Assembly (NCBI RefSeq): GCF_003443675.1
Contig: NZ_CP031963.1
Coordinates: forward strand, 2,813,501 to 2,877,500
Length of the DNA: 64,000 bases
DNA from: Aquimarina sp. BL5
GTDB lineage: Bacteria; Bacteroidota; Bacteroidia; Flavobacteriales; Flavobacteriaceae
Direction of reading: 5' to 3'
Shown here: in pieces, positions 36,047-43,886 of the stretch
Position numbering within the stretch: the stretch's first letter is position 1
Layout: the number at the start of each line of letters is the position of its first letter
Position numbers and translations under genes: made by a program
Notes under the pieces: generated by a model
What the model was told of the DNA's origin: nothing
Seen by the model: only the letters and a program-made list of their open reading frames with translations
Databases searched by the model: none

Positions 36047-38518
36047 TTAAGACCCACACATTAAACAATCATCTCCTTCAGCTTCTTTAGATTGCTCAAT
36101 AATCGCACGAAGTTCTTCTGGAGTCAAGGCTGTGCCTTCAACAGCGACTTGCACTGCTTCTGGTTCTGGTTGTGTTTTGGGAGCAGATTGTGCTTCCATT
36201 ACTTGCGCTGCAGCAACCGCTACTTGCTCTGCTTGTGGCTGCTCTTTCTTTTCCGTTTTAAGTGTAAACTTAATCGCATCCACCGCAGATTTAGTTCGTA
36301 AGTAATACATTCCTGTTTTTAATCCACTCTTCCAAGCGTAGAAATGCATCGAAGTAAGCTTCGCCATCGTAGCGCCTTCCATAAATAGATTTAGCGACTG
36401 AGACTGATCGATAAAATAACCTCTATGACGAGACATATCTATAATATCTTTCATACTCAATTCCCAAACAGTTTTATAAAGCTCTTTAAGATCCTGAGGA
36501 ATGATATCTATATTTTGAATAGATCCATTGGCACGCATAATTGCATCCTTAAGGTCATCACTCCATAGATTTAACTGCACAAGATCTTCTAAAAGGTGCT
36601 TATTTACTACGATAAACTCTCCTGATAATACACGTCTTGTATATATATTACTTGTATATGGTTCAAAAGCTTCATTGTTTCCTAAAATCTGAGAAGTAGA
36701 TGCGGTTGGCATTGGCGCCACTAATAATGAGTTACGCACTCCGTTTTCTAAAACCTCTTTACGAAGACTAGCCCAATCCCAACGACCACTTAATTCCTCA
36801 TCTTTAATTCCCCATAAATTATGCTGGAATTCTCCTTTAGAAATAGGCGATCCTTCATAACTTTGATACGGTCCGTCTGCTGTAGCCTCTTCCATAGAAG
36901 CAGTAACAGCAGCAAAGTATAAAGTTTCAAAAATCTCTTGATTCAATTTCTTAGCTTCATCGCTAGTAAAAGGTAAGCGTAACATAATAAATGCATCTGC
37001 CAATCCTTGCACACCTAATCCAATAGGACGATGACGCATATTAGAGTTTTCTGCTTCTTTTACAGGATAATAATTACGATCTATTACTTTATTTAAGTTT
37101 TTAGTTACTCGTTTTGTAATTCTAAAAAGCTCTTCGTGATCAAATGCTCCATTTTTCACAAACATCGGCAATGCAATAGAAGCTAGATTACAAACTGCTA
37201 TTTCATCAGGACTTGTGTACTCCATAATCTCGGTACATAAGTTAGAAGAACGAATGGTACCTAAATTTTGTTGATTAGACTTACGGTTCGCAGCATCTTT
37301 ATATAACATATATGGCGTTCCAGTCTCGATTTGAGATTCTAGAATCTTTTCCCACAATTCTCTTGCTTTTATAGTTCTACGCCCTTTTCCAGCAGCTTCG
37401 AAACGTAAATATTCTTTTTCGAACTCGTCACTATGGATATCAAATAATCCAGGGCATTCATTAGGACACATTAAAGTCCATTCTGCATCGTCCTGCACAC
37501 GTTTCATGAATAAGTCCGGAATCCACATTGCATAGAATAAATCACGTGCTCGCATTTCTTCTTTACCATGATTCTTTTTAAGATCAAGGAAATCAAAGAT
37601 ATCCGCATGCCATGGTTCTACATAGATAGCAAAAGAACCTTTACGTTTTCCTCCACCTTGATCTACATAACGTGCAGTATCATTAAACACTTGTAACATA
37701 GGAACAATCCCATTAGAGGTTCCATTTGTACCTGCAATATATGAACCTGTAGCACGCACATTATGTATAGACAATCCAATTCCACCTGCAGATTGAGAAA
37801 TCTTAGCGGTTTGTTTTAGCGTATCATATATCCCATCTATACTGTCATCTTTCATTGATAAAAGAAAACAAGATGACATTTGTGGTTTTGGTGTTCCAGA
37901 ATTAAATAATGTAGGCGTAGCGTGTGTAAAATATTTCTTAGACATTAACTCATACGTCTCTATGGCTGCATCCAAATCATTTAGATGAATTCCTATAGAA
38001 ACTCTCATCAACATATGCTGAGGACGTTCTGCAATCTTACCATTAATCTTTAGCAAGTACGAACGTTCTAATGTTTTAAAACCAAAATAGTCGTAACCGA
38101 AATCACGATTGTAGATAATTGTAGAATCTAACTTCTCTTTATTAGCAATAATGACTTCATACACCTCATCAGAGATCAATGGAGCTTTTTTCTCTGTTCT
38201 CGGGTTTACATATTCATATAAGTCCGTAACTACTTCAGAAAACGTCTTTTTCGTATTTTTATGTAGATTAGAAACCGAAATACGAGCTGCCAATTTAGCG
38301 TAATCAGGATGTGCAATTGTCATCGTAGCAGCAATTTCTGCAGCCAAATTATCCAGTTCACTAGTAGTTACTCCATCATATAATCCCTCAATCACTCTCA
38401 TTGCTACTTTGACCGGATCGACTAGAGCGTTTAGTCCATAACATAACTTTCTTACCCTCGCGGTAATTTTGTCAAACATAATTGGCTCCTTGTGACCGTC
38501 TCTTTTTACTACATACAT
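36047..38518 (-). CDS. nrdA: Ribonucleoside-diphosphate reductase alpha subunit (class Ia)
   Basis: 823 residues. N-terminal ATP-cone (about 1-90; [18 protein letters not shown]), catalytic ten-stranded barrel with [15 protein letters not shown] (first redox Cys), [20 protein letters not shown] (catalytic Cys and Glu, second redox Cys) and [17 protein letters not shown], and a C-terminal CLMCGS pair that passes electrons. Before it lies a low-complexity Gln/Glu/Ala/Pro linker (about 755-810), longer than in E. coli. The enzyme reduces NDPs to dNDPs with the beta subunit encoded upstream. The ATP-cone implies overall allosteric control by ATP/dATP. Confidence 0.97.
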   Translation of the reverse strand: MYVVKRDGHKEPIMFDKITARVRKLCYGLNALVDPVKVAMRVIEGLYDGVTTSELDNLAAEIAATMTIAHPDYAKLAARISVSNLHKNTKKTFSEVVTDLYEYVNPRTEKKAPLISDEVYEVIIANKEKLDSTIIYNRDFGYDYFGFKTLERSYLLKINGKIAERPQHMLMRVSIGIHLNDLDAAIETYELMSKKYFTHATPTLFNSGTPKPQMSSCFLLSMKDDSIDGIYDTLKQTAKISQSAGGIGLSIHNVRATGSYIAGTNGTSNGIVPMLQVFNDTARYVDQGGGKRKGSFAIYVEPWHADIFDFLDLKKNHGKEEMRARDLFYAMWIPDLFMKRVQDDAEWTLMCPNECPGLFDIHSDEFEKEYLRFEAAGKGRRTIKARELWEKILESQIETGTPYMLYKDAANRKSNQQNLGTIRSSNLCTEIMEYTSPDEIAVCNLASIALPMFVKNGAFDHEELFRITKRVTKNLNKVIDRNYYPVKEAENSNMRHRPIGLGVQGLADAFIMLRLPFTSDEAKKLNQEIFETLYFAAVTASMEEATADGPYQSYEGSPISKGEFQHNLWGIKDEELSGRWDWASLRKEVLENGVRNSLLVAPMPTASTSQILGNNEAFEPYTSNIYTRRVLSGEFIVVNKHLLEDLVQLNLWSDDLKDAIMRANGSIQNIDIIPQDLKELYKTVWELSMKDIIDMSRHRGYFIDQSQSLNLFMEGATMAKLTSMHFYAWKSGLKTGMYYLRTKSAVDAIKFTLKTEKKEQPQAEQVAVAAAQVMEAQSAPKTQPEPEAVQVAVEGTALTPEELRAIIEQSKEAEGDDCLMCGS

Positions 38519-38898
38519 ACGCTTTTGGTTTTTATAAAATTCTTCTTCTGAAGAACGTGATATTAATCTGTGTTACTATTCCCTTTATTTATTGAAAACT
38601 AAAATTCACAAATGATTTCCCCCGAAATCGGATACTAAAAAGAAACCTCTGTGTTATAATAACCAGAGTTATTCTTATTAAGTAAAATATAATTATATGA
38701 CTTTCGCCTTCTTTTGTTTTGTTCGCAAAGCTTTTAGAAAGCTTTATCAAACTGAGCTAATCGCTATTTAAATAGAAGTCCTATTCTTGATTAGCTCAGA
38801 ATGAATGTATTTTTATTCTGAAATGATTTTCAGATTCCAGCCTACGCTGGAATGACAAATTATTGGATACCCACCTTAATCGGTGAAAATCTTTTTAA
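38519..38898. other. Hairpin-rich spacer between nrdB and nrdA, no gene
   Basis: 380 bases with no reading frame but several self-complementary elements: CACC/GGTG at 38872-38885, ATTCCAGC-CTAC-GCTGGAAT at 38834-38853, CTGAAA-TGAT-TTTCAG at 38818-38833 (directly abutting), and TGAGCTAATC/GATTAGCTCA at 38753-38798 enclosing the palindrome CTATTTAAATAG. AAAGCTTT is present twice (38727-38734, 38738-38745), and TTCTTC-T-GAAGAA occurs in the nrdA leader (38543-38555). These may set mRNA stability or act as a processing site. Confidence 0.6.
38834..38853. repeat. Palindromic REP-like element downstream of nrdB
   Basis: ATTCCAGC-CTAC-GCTGGAAT, an 8-bp stem with a 4-base loop, followed by GACA. Short palindromes of the form ATTCC-n-GGAAT-GACA recur in intergenic regions of many bacteria. 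It is single copy in this window, so membership of a repeat family is inferred. Confidence 0.5.
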
Positions 38899-39876
38899 TT
38901 AAAAATCAGCATCAAAACTTATTTTATTTTCTTCTGTATCTTTATTAAGTACTCCTGCTTTCTGGTATTCTGAAACTCGTTTTTCAAAGAAATTAGTCTT
39001 TCCTTGTAATGAGATCATATCCATAAAATCAAATGGATTAGCAGTACCATACTCCTTTTCACATTCTAATTCCATTAATAATCTATCCGTAACAAATTCT
39101 AGATACTGCGTCATTAATTTAGAGTTCATACCGATCAAACTTACAGGAAGTGATTCAGTAACAAACTCTCTTTCTATATTTAAAGCATCCACTATAATTT
39201 CGCGAATTCTTTCTTTCGGCACTTTATTTACCAAGTGTTTATTATGTAAATGCACAGCAAAATCACAATGCACTCCTTCATCTCTAGAAATTAATTCATT
39301 AGAAAAAGTAAGTCCAGGCATTAAACCACGCTTTTTTAGCCAAAAAATTGAACAAAATGCCCCAGAAAAGAATATCCCTTCTACCGCAGCAAACGCGATC
39401 AAACGCTCTGCAAAAGAATCAGATTCGATCCATTTTAAAGCCCAATCTGCTTTTTTCTTAATAGCAGGAAAGTTATCAATTGCTTTAAACAAAATGTCTT
39501 TTTCTTTTTCGTCCTTCACATAAGTGTCGATCAATAAAGAATAAGTTTCAGAATGGATATTCTCCATCATAATCTGAAAACCATAAAAGAATTTTGCTTC
39601 GCTATACTGAACTTCATTTACAAAGTTCTCCGCGAGATTTTCATTTACAATTCCATCTGAAGCAGCAAAAAATGCTAAAATATGTTTGATGAAATATCGC
39701 TCATCATTTGTTAGCTTAGTCGCCCAATCAGTAATATCCTGATGTAAGTCAATTTCTTCTGCTGTCCAGAAGCTAGCCTCTGATTTTTTATACCAATCCC
39801 AAATATCATGATGTTTGATAGGAAAAATTACAAATCGGTCTTTATTTTCTTGCAAGATTGGCTCTACTGCATTCAT
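38899..39876 (-). CDS. nrdB: Ribonucleoside-diphosphate reductase beta subunit (class Ia)
   Basis: 325 residues. Ferritin-like diiron protein that generates the tyrosyl radical for NrdA. The metal ligands and radical site match class Ia: an early acidic ligand in [19 protein letters not shown] (Glu, His, and the radical Tyr four residues after the His), EGIFFSGAF (Glu) and [10 protein letters not shown] (Glu and His). The C-terminal tail ISFDADF is acidic, as needed for binding to the alpha subunit. It is the promoter-proximal gene of the nrd region, with nrdA 380 bases downstream on the same strand. Confidence 0.96.
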   Translation of the reverse strand: MNAVEPILQENKDRFVIFPIKHHDIWDWYKKSEASFWTAEEIDLHQDITDWATKLTNDERYFIKHILAFFAASDGIVNENLAENFVNEVQYSEAKFFYGFQIMMENIHSETYSLLIDTYVKDEKEKDILFKAIDNFPAIKKKADWALKWIESDSFAERLIAFAAVEGIFFSGAFCSIFWLKKRGLMPGLTFSNELISRDEGVHCDFAVHLHNKHLVNKVPKERIREIIVDALNIEREFVTESLPVSLIGMNSKLMTQYLEFVTDRLLMELECEKEYGTANPFDFMDMISLQGKTNFFEKRVSEYQKAGVLNKDTEENKISFDADF

Positions 39877-40312
39877 CTTTTTTCTTTTAGCTAGTTTTAT
39901 ATTTTTTCTTTTCCGCTACGGACTAACAAAGATCAAAAAATGTGCTAGAAGTTTCACAAAAAGTTAGCAAACGTTTTCAACAAAGTTTTCAACACGACGG
40001 GAATTAACCGTTAAAACACAACAATTCACAACTTCTATTTAAAATACTGATTATCAATTATTTAGTCTTTATACAAAAGATATAAACAACGTTGTTAGTA
40101 ACCTCATCAACCACTTATTTTTCACCTACTAACAAGGTTTTTTACATTAAAAAAACAAAACCCAAAAACCGTCAATTTTACGGTAAAACCACAGGTTAAT
40201 AAATGCGAAAAAAAATTACTTTTTTTTAATATTTACAACTAAAAAAAGAAAAAATCATATACAAATGATGTACATGATTTTTCTTAATAATCTTTTTAAT
40301 ACATTTTAAATT
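39877..40312. other. Intergenic stretch upstream of nrdB, no gene
   Basis: About 435 AT-rich bases with no protein frame. On the minus strand the nrdB promoter is probably here: GATCTTTG at 39927-39934, one mismatch to TAnnTTTG, with a TTTTTG block near 39957-39962. A 9-bp-plus-3 inverted repeat, AAC-g-TTGTTAGTA / TACTAACAA-g-GTT, lies at 40088-40139 and is followed by six T on the plus strand. I see no clear pair of NrdR boxes. Confidence 0.5.
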
Positions 40313-41047
40313 CTAAGGCCAAGAAAAAGTTTCTCCTGTAAGATGATTTGTATACAAACCTGTTCCATCAAATGACCAAACAAAACTTTCTGTTAAAACT
40401 CCCGACTCATAAGCTTTTATAGATCCGGATTGATCTGTTTCATTAAAAACAAGTTCTATCTTGTCATTATTCCCATCTTCTATTGTAAAATTAATAATAC
40501 TTCCTGTTTTATTGTAAGTCATTAACAAGAACTCTCCATCTTCTCCATTAAACTTTACTTCAAAAAAAGTACCATCTCTACTAATTCTACCTTCATAAAA
40601 GGTTCTACGAATACCACCTTCTTCAATATCATATGTGAAATAATCAAAAGCAGCATCTGAAGTTACTGTATAATACAATGTAACACCACCAAAACTCCAC
40701 ACCCACGTTCTATTGTTTTGACTATTCTTACCTATAATGCTTTGCTCTTCTGCATCCTCAGGAATTGACAAAAAAACAGAAGAATATACTAAAGCCTGTA
40801 CTTGTAACGATGCTAGTGAAAAAACAGCGTTAGATGCATACGTATTTTCCTGAGCATATTGCTCCATACCTTCAGGAGCTTCAATATTCTCAATAGATGT
40901 CTGATATTGTTCTATGCGGCCTTGAATATCCTCTAATTGATTTTCGTTTTCTATTACTAATCCATCGTCTTCGCTACTACAAGATTGAAATATAGCAGCA
41001 ATAGCTATCATCAATAACACGCTTATTCTCTTTAATCTTAAATTCAT
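40313..41047 (-). CDS. Putative lipoprotein of unknown function, ECF-type promoter
   Basis: 244 residues. The lipobox AAIFQSC makes Cys23 the anchor, followed by an acidic mature start (SSEDDGLVIENENQLED). The C-terminal half is beta-rich with repeated aromatic motifs (WVWSFGGVTLYYTVTSD, TFYEGRISRDGTFFEVKF, SFVWSFDGTGLYTNH), which could be a small barrel or lipocalin-like fold. I recognise no family. It is the last gene on the minus strand before the OmpA-family gene and has its own strong two-block upstream element (41082-41110) shared with the lipoprotein at 46.8 kb, which suggests joint control. Confidence 0.6.
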   Translation of the reverse strand: MNLRLKRISVLLMIAIAAIFQSCSSEDDGLVIENENQLEDIQGRIEQYQTSIENIEAPEGMEQYAQENTYASNAVFSLASLQVQALVYSSVFLSIPEDAEEQSIIGKNSQNNRTWVWSFGGVTLYYTVTSDAAFDYFTYDIEEGGIRRTFYEGRISRDGTFFEVKFNGEDGEFLLMTYNKTGSIINFTIEDGNNDKIELVFNETDQSGSIKAYESGVLTESFVWSFDGTGLYTNHLTGETFSWP

Positions 41048-41081
41048 TGTTTTTTCTTTTAATTGTTAGATAATTTACTAC

Positions 41082-41110
41082 TTAGTATCTTCAGAAGTTC
41101 TGAGGTAAAC
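41082..41110 (-). promoter_or_regulatory. ECF-type two-block promoter candidate
   Basis: On the minus strand GTTTACCT, 13 bases, GATACTAA. The same blocks at exactly the same spacing lie upstream of the lipoprotein gene at 46.8 kb, and a weaker one precedes the OmpA-family gene. No TAnnTTTG box is seen in this upstream region. The ECF sigma gene lies between these targets, so it is the likely reader. Confidence 0.55.
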
Positions 41111-41137
41111 ATTCTTATAGTATTTTTTTGAGAAAAA

Positions 41138-42493
41138 TTAAATCTTTTTAAACTCTACTCTTCTATTTTTTGCTTTCGCCTCTGGAGTATTTCCTGTATC
41201 AATCGGAACACTTTCACCCTTACCATCCGTTTTTAATCTAGAAGAATTAATCCCAAATTCATTGACGAGCACCTCTTTAACTGATGCAGCTCTTTTTTCG
41301 GAGAGCTTTTGATTAAAAGTATCATCCCCATCTGTATCTGTATGACCTGTGATTCGAACTTTTACCCCAGCATTCTCAGAAAGAACATTGGCAATTTTTT
41401 TAATTGTACCATAAGATTCCGGTTTTACAGTGGCTTTTCCTGTATCAAAAGTAATTCCATATGTAACTAGCTTACCTTCTGTAATTAGTTTATTTCGCAT
41501 ATCAGGCTTACCAACTGCATATCTAACATTACCCAAATAGTAAAATGTGTTTTCTGGTGTCGTTTCTGAGAAAAATTTTAAATTCTTAATTACTACATTT
41601 TTTTCAAATGCTCTGGGTATATCAAACACCTTTTGTTCATCTATATACACTCTCATTCTTTGTTTTTGTTTCCAAATGGAAACGTGCATCTTTTTACCTC
41701 GACCACTATTATCCTTATTTAGTTTTCCGAATTTTTTCTCAGAACGTAAATTAAAATTACGATCAGCGCAATATTTCTGAATATCAACCTGTCCGCCACC
41801 GCTTATTCCTCCACGAATAATAAAAGAGAACCCATTTTTCCCGGGAGCACCTTTTTGTAATTCATATCCTGAATTCTCTACATCAGAAAACACAACATGA
41901 AGATCACGTTTGTAAGCATATTTAGAGACATCAAAATCAAATACTACATCATATTCTAAAGTAAAGTTTTCAGGAAATTCTTCTATGAATTCTGGAACAT
42001 AAGATCCGGTTCCAGTTCCTATCTGGATAAAACGTCCTTCTTGATTATTAAGAGTAACTACTTCAGCTGAATTAGAGGAGTTCCAACGTGCAGGCAAATC
42101 ACCGATTTCATCCTGACTAAAATCTTCGAAGGCGATTATTTTTTCTCCAGCCACAAAATCAAACTTAGAGTATGCAGCAAACAAAGGCTCTAGGCTTTCT
42201 GTTTCGTGTATCACACTCTCTTCTTCATTATTAGAAGAAATGACAGCTCCTTTTGTCTTCTTATTTTTATTCTTGCTTTTCTTCTTTTTTTTGGGTTTTC
42301 CATCAACTGTATCGTCTATTGTCTTACTTGTTTTTTTTGATACTTTTTCTTCTGTTTTCTTCAAAACGGTTTTCTCAGCAGCTTTCTCAGCTGTTTTTGC
42401 TACTTTTTTCCAGAACTGTGCTTCCGCTTGCTGAGGGATTAGTAAAACAAAAAATAGTACTGATATCCCAATGATCTGCTTTATAGTTTTCAT
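41138..42493 (-). CDS. OmpA-family protein with lysine-rich N-terminal region
   Basis: 451 residues. Signal peptide (QIIGISVLFFVLLIPQQAEAQ), then a strongly basic, Lys-rich segment (about 30-80; KKTEEKVSKKTSKTIDD and KKKKKSKNKNKKTKG), a central domain of about 200 residues with a lectin/LamG-like beta pattern (IIAFEDFSQDEIGDLPARW, VFDFDVSKYAYKRDLHVVF), and a C-terminal OmpA peptidoglycan-binding domain (about 340-451; ITFDTGKATVKPESY, RITGHTDTDGDDTFNQKLSEKRA, NRRVEFKKI). It should tether the outer membrane to peptidoglycan. It is divergent from the ECF sigma factor gene and has a candidate promoter like those of the two lipoprotein genes. Confidence 0.88.
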   Translation of the reverse strand: MKTIKQIIGISVLFFVLLIPQQAEAQFWKKVAKTAEKAAEKTVLKKTEEKVSKKTSKTIDDTVDGKPKKKKKSKNKNKKTKGAVISSNNEEESVIHETESLEPLFAAYSKFDFVAGEKIIAFEDFSQDEIGDLPARWNSSNSAEVVTLNNQEGRFIQIGTGTGSYVPEFIEEFPENFTLEYDVVFDFDVSKYAYKRDLHVVFSDVENSGYELQKGAPGKNGFSFIIRGGISGGGQVDIQKYCADRNFNLRSEKKFGKLNKDNSGRGKKMHVSIWKQKQRMRVYIDEQKVFDIPRAFEKNVVIKNLKFFSETTPENTFYYLGNVRYAVGKPDMRNKLITEGKLVTYGITFDTGKATVKPESYGTIKKIANVLSENAGVKVRITGHTDTDGDDTFNQKLSEKRAASVKEVLVNEFGINSSRLKTDGKGESVPIDTGNTPEAKAKNRRVEFKKI

Positions 42494-42517
42494 AATTCTT
42501 ATGTTTGGTTTTGTCTC

Positions 42518-42546
42518 TTTGTGTGCTTTTTATAAAAAAGGTTAAC
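42518..42546 (-). promoter_or_regulatory. Weaker ECF-type promoter candidate upstream of the OmpA-family gene
   Basis: On the minus strand GTTAACCT, 13 bases, CACACAAA. The first block and the spacing match the lipoprotein elements (GTTnACCT-N13), but the second block matches GATACTAA in only about 5 of 8 positions. It ends about 25 bases before the ATG at 42493. Confidence 0.35.
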
Positions 42547-42600
42547 TTTATCTTCGGAAAATAAGAATGAACCTATTACCCTATAGTCAGGTTACAACGT

Positions 42601-43143
42601 ATGAAGGAAGAACTCTTAACGCTAAAAAAAGGTCACAATCAAGCTTTAGAAAAGATTTATAATGAATATCGTAATGCTTTTTTGCAGTTTGCTAAAAAAT
42701 ATGATCTAGATCACGATGCTCTTATAGATGTATACCAAGAAGCGTTTATTGCATTACGTGAGCATGCAATAAATGGCAAACTAGACCATATAAAAAGCTC
42801 TGTCAAAACGTATTTATTCAGTATTGGGAAATATATGATCTATGATCAGCTTAAAAAGCAGAAAAAAACTATTTCTTATGAAAACAGCCTGGATTATAAA
42901 GAAACTTCTGATACAACAGAAATTTTTGAAGAACCACAGTTAACTCCAGAACAACAATTACTAAGACAGCATTTTAAAAATCTGGGGAAACGTTGTCAAG
43001 AAATGTTAACCTTATTCTATTATCGGGGACTAACTATTGATGAGATTGCGGAAAGTTTAGGCTATGAAAGTAAAAATGTAGTAAAAAGCCAGAAGTCTCG
43101 TTGTTTAAAATCCCTAAAAGAATTAATTAAAACCCCCGCTTAA
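42601..43143 (+). CDS. ECF-type RNA polymerase sigma factor
   Basis: 180 residues. Two sigma domains: region 2 (about 15-90; NQALEKIYNEYRNAFLQFAKKYDLDHDALIDVYQEAF split over helices, with LFSIGKYMIYDQLKKQKK at 2.4) and region 4 (about 115-172; KRCQEMLTLFYYRGLTIDEIAESLGY, KSQKSRCLKSL). The linker between them is short and acidic, as in ECF group proteins. It guides RNA polymerase to a small set of promoters when its anti-sigma is inactive. The anti-sigma-like gene starts immediately after its stop (TAAATG). It is divergent from the OmpA gene, and the local targets may be the genes with GTTnACCT-N13-GATACTAA. Confidence 0.9.
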   Translation: MKEELLTLKKGHNQALEKIYNEYRNAFLQFAKKYDLDHDALIDVYQEAFIALREHAINGKLDHIKSSVKTYLFSIGKYMIYDQLKKQKKTISYENSLDYKETSDTTEIFEEPQLTPEQQLLRQHFKNLGKRCQEMLTLFYYRGLTIDEIAESLGYESKNVVKSQKSRCLKSLKELIKTPA

Positions 43144-43878
43144 ATGGAACGAGAAGAGTTAATAGACAAATATTTGCAGTCGGAACTGACTCCGGAGGAA
43201 AAAGATCAGTTTGACAGCTTATTAGAAAATGACGCATCATTCAGAGAAGATGTTGAATTACATAAAAACTTAAAGGTAGTTTCTGGTACTGAAGATAGAG
43301 ATCAGTTAAGGAAAAGTATGGCTGATTTTGAAGCTAAAATCGCAGCTAACGAAACTAAAGTAGTACCCTTATTTAATTACAAAAAATTATTGGTTGCAGC
43401 TTCTATATTATTAATAATTGCCGTTGGCGGAATAACACTCTTAAATCCTTTTGGAGTGGATACTAATGAGTTGTATGCAGATAATTTCGAACCATATAAA
43501 AACGTGGTAACCCCAATTGTTAGAGGTGAGAATGATGAAAATGAAGAAATTATTGCATTCACATCTTACGAAAGCAAAGAATATGAATTAGCTACAGATC
43601 AATTTGCAAAATTGTATAAAACAACAAAAAGACCTTATTTTCTTTTATATCAAGCAAATTCTTTATTGGCATCCGACAAAATAAAAGAAGCAATTCCATT
43701 ATTAGAGCAACATATTGGATTAAAGGATGAGCTATCAGAAAGAGGGAAATGGTATTTATCCCTTGCTTATTTAAAAGAGAACAGAAAAAAAGAAGCTATT
43801 CTTTTATTGGAAGAAATTGTAGAAAAAGGTAGTTTTAAAAAAGGTACAGCCGAAAAACTTCTAAAAGATTTAAAATAG
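43144..43878 (+). CDS. Membrane anti-sigma-factor-like protein with periplasmic TPR domain
   Basis: 244 residues. A short N-terminal cytoplasmic domain (about 1-78) of the anti-sigma type: EELIDKYLQSELTPEEKDQF and LENDASFREDVELHK. A single transmembrane helix follows (about 81-100; LLVAASILLIIAVGGITLL). The rest (about 105-244) is expected in the periplasm and carries TPR-like helical repeats (YELATDQFAKLYKTT, YFLLYQANSLLASDKIKEAIPLLEQHI, LSLAYLKENRKKEAILLLEEIVEKG). Its ATG directly follows the stop of the sigma gene. The likely job is to sequester that sigma factor and release it on an envelope signal. The CHAT-domain gene is convergent and close by. Confidence 0.85.
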   Translation: MEREELIDKYLQSELTPEEKDQFDSLLENDASFREDVELHKNLKVVSGTEDRDQLRKSMADFEAKIAANETKVVPLFNYKKLLVAASILLIIAVGGITLLNPFGVDTNELYADNFEPYKNVVTPIVRGENDENEEIIAFTSYESKEYELATDQFAKLYKTTKRPYFLLYQANSLLASDKIKEAIPLLEQHIGLKDELSERGKWYLSLAYLKENRKKEAILLLEEIVEKGSFKKGTAEKLLKDLK

Positions 43879-43886
43879 TAAAACTA

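Noticed and set aside
39877..40312. Possible NrdR boxes upstream of nrdB
   Set aside because: No pair of the ACA-n-TATATnGTGT type could be found; only a weak -7 candidate is left.
42570..42593. Inverted repeat AACCT...AGGTT just before the sigma factor gene
   Set aside because: Only 5 bases per arm with 14 between; too short to call an operator or a sigma autoregulation site.
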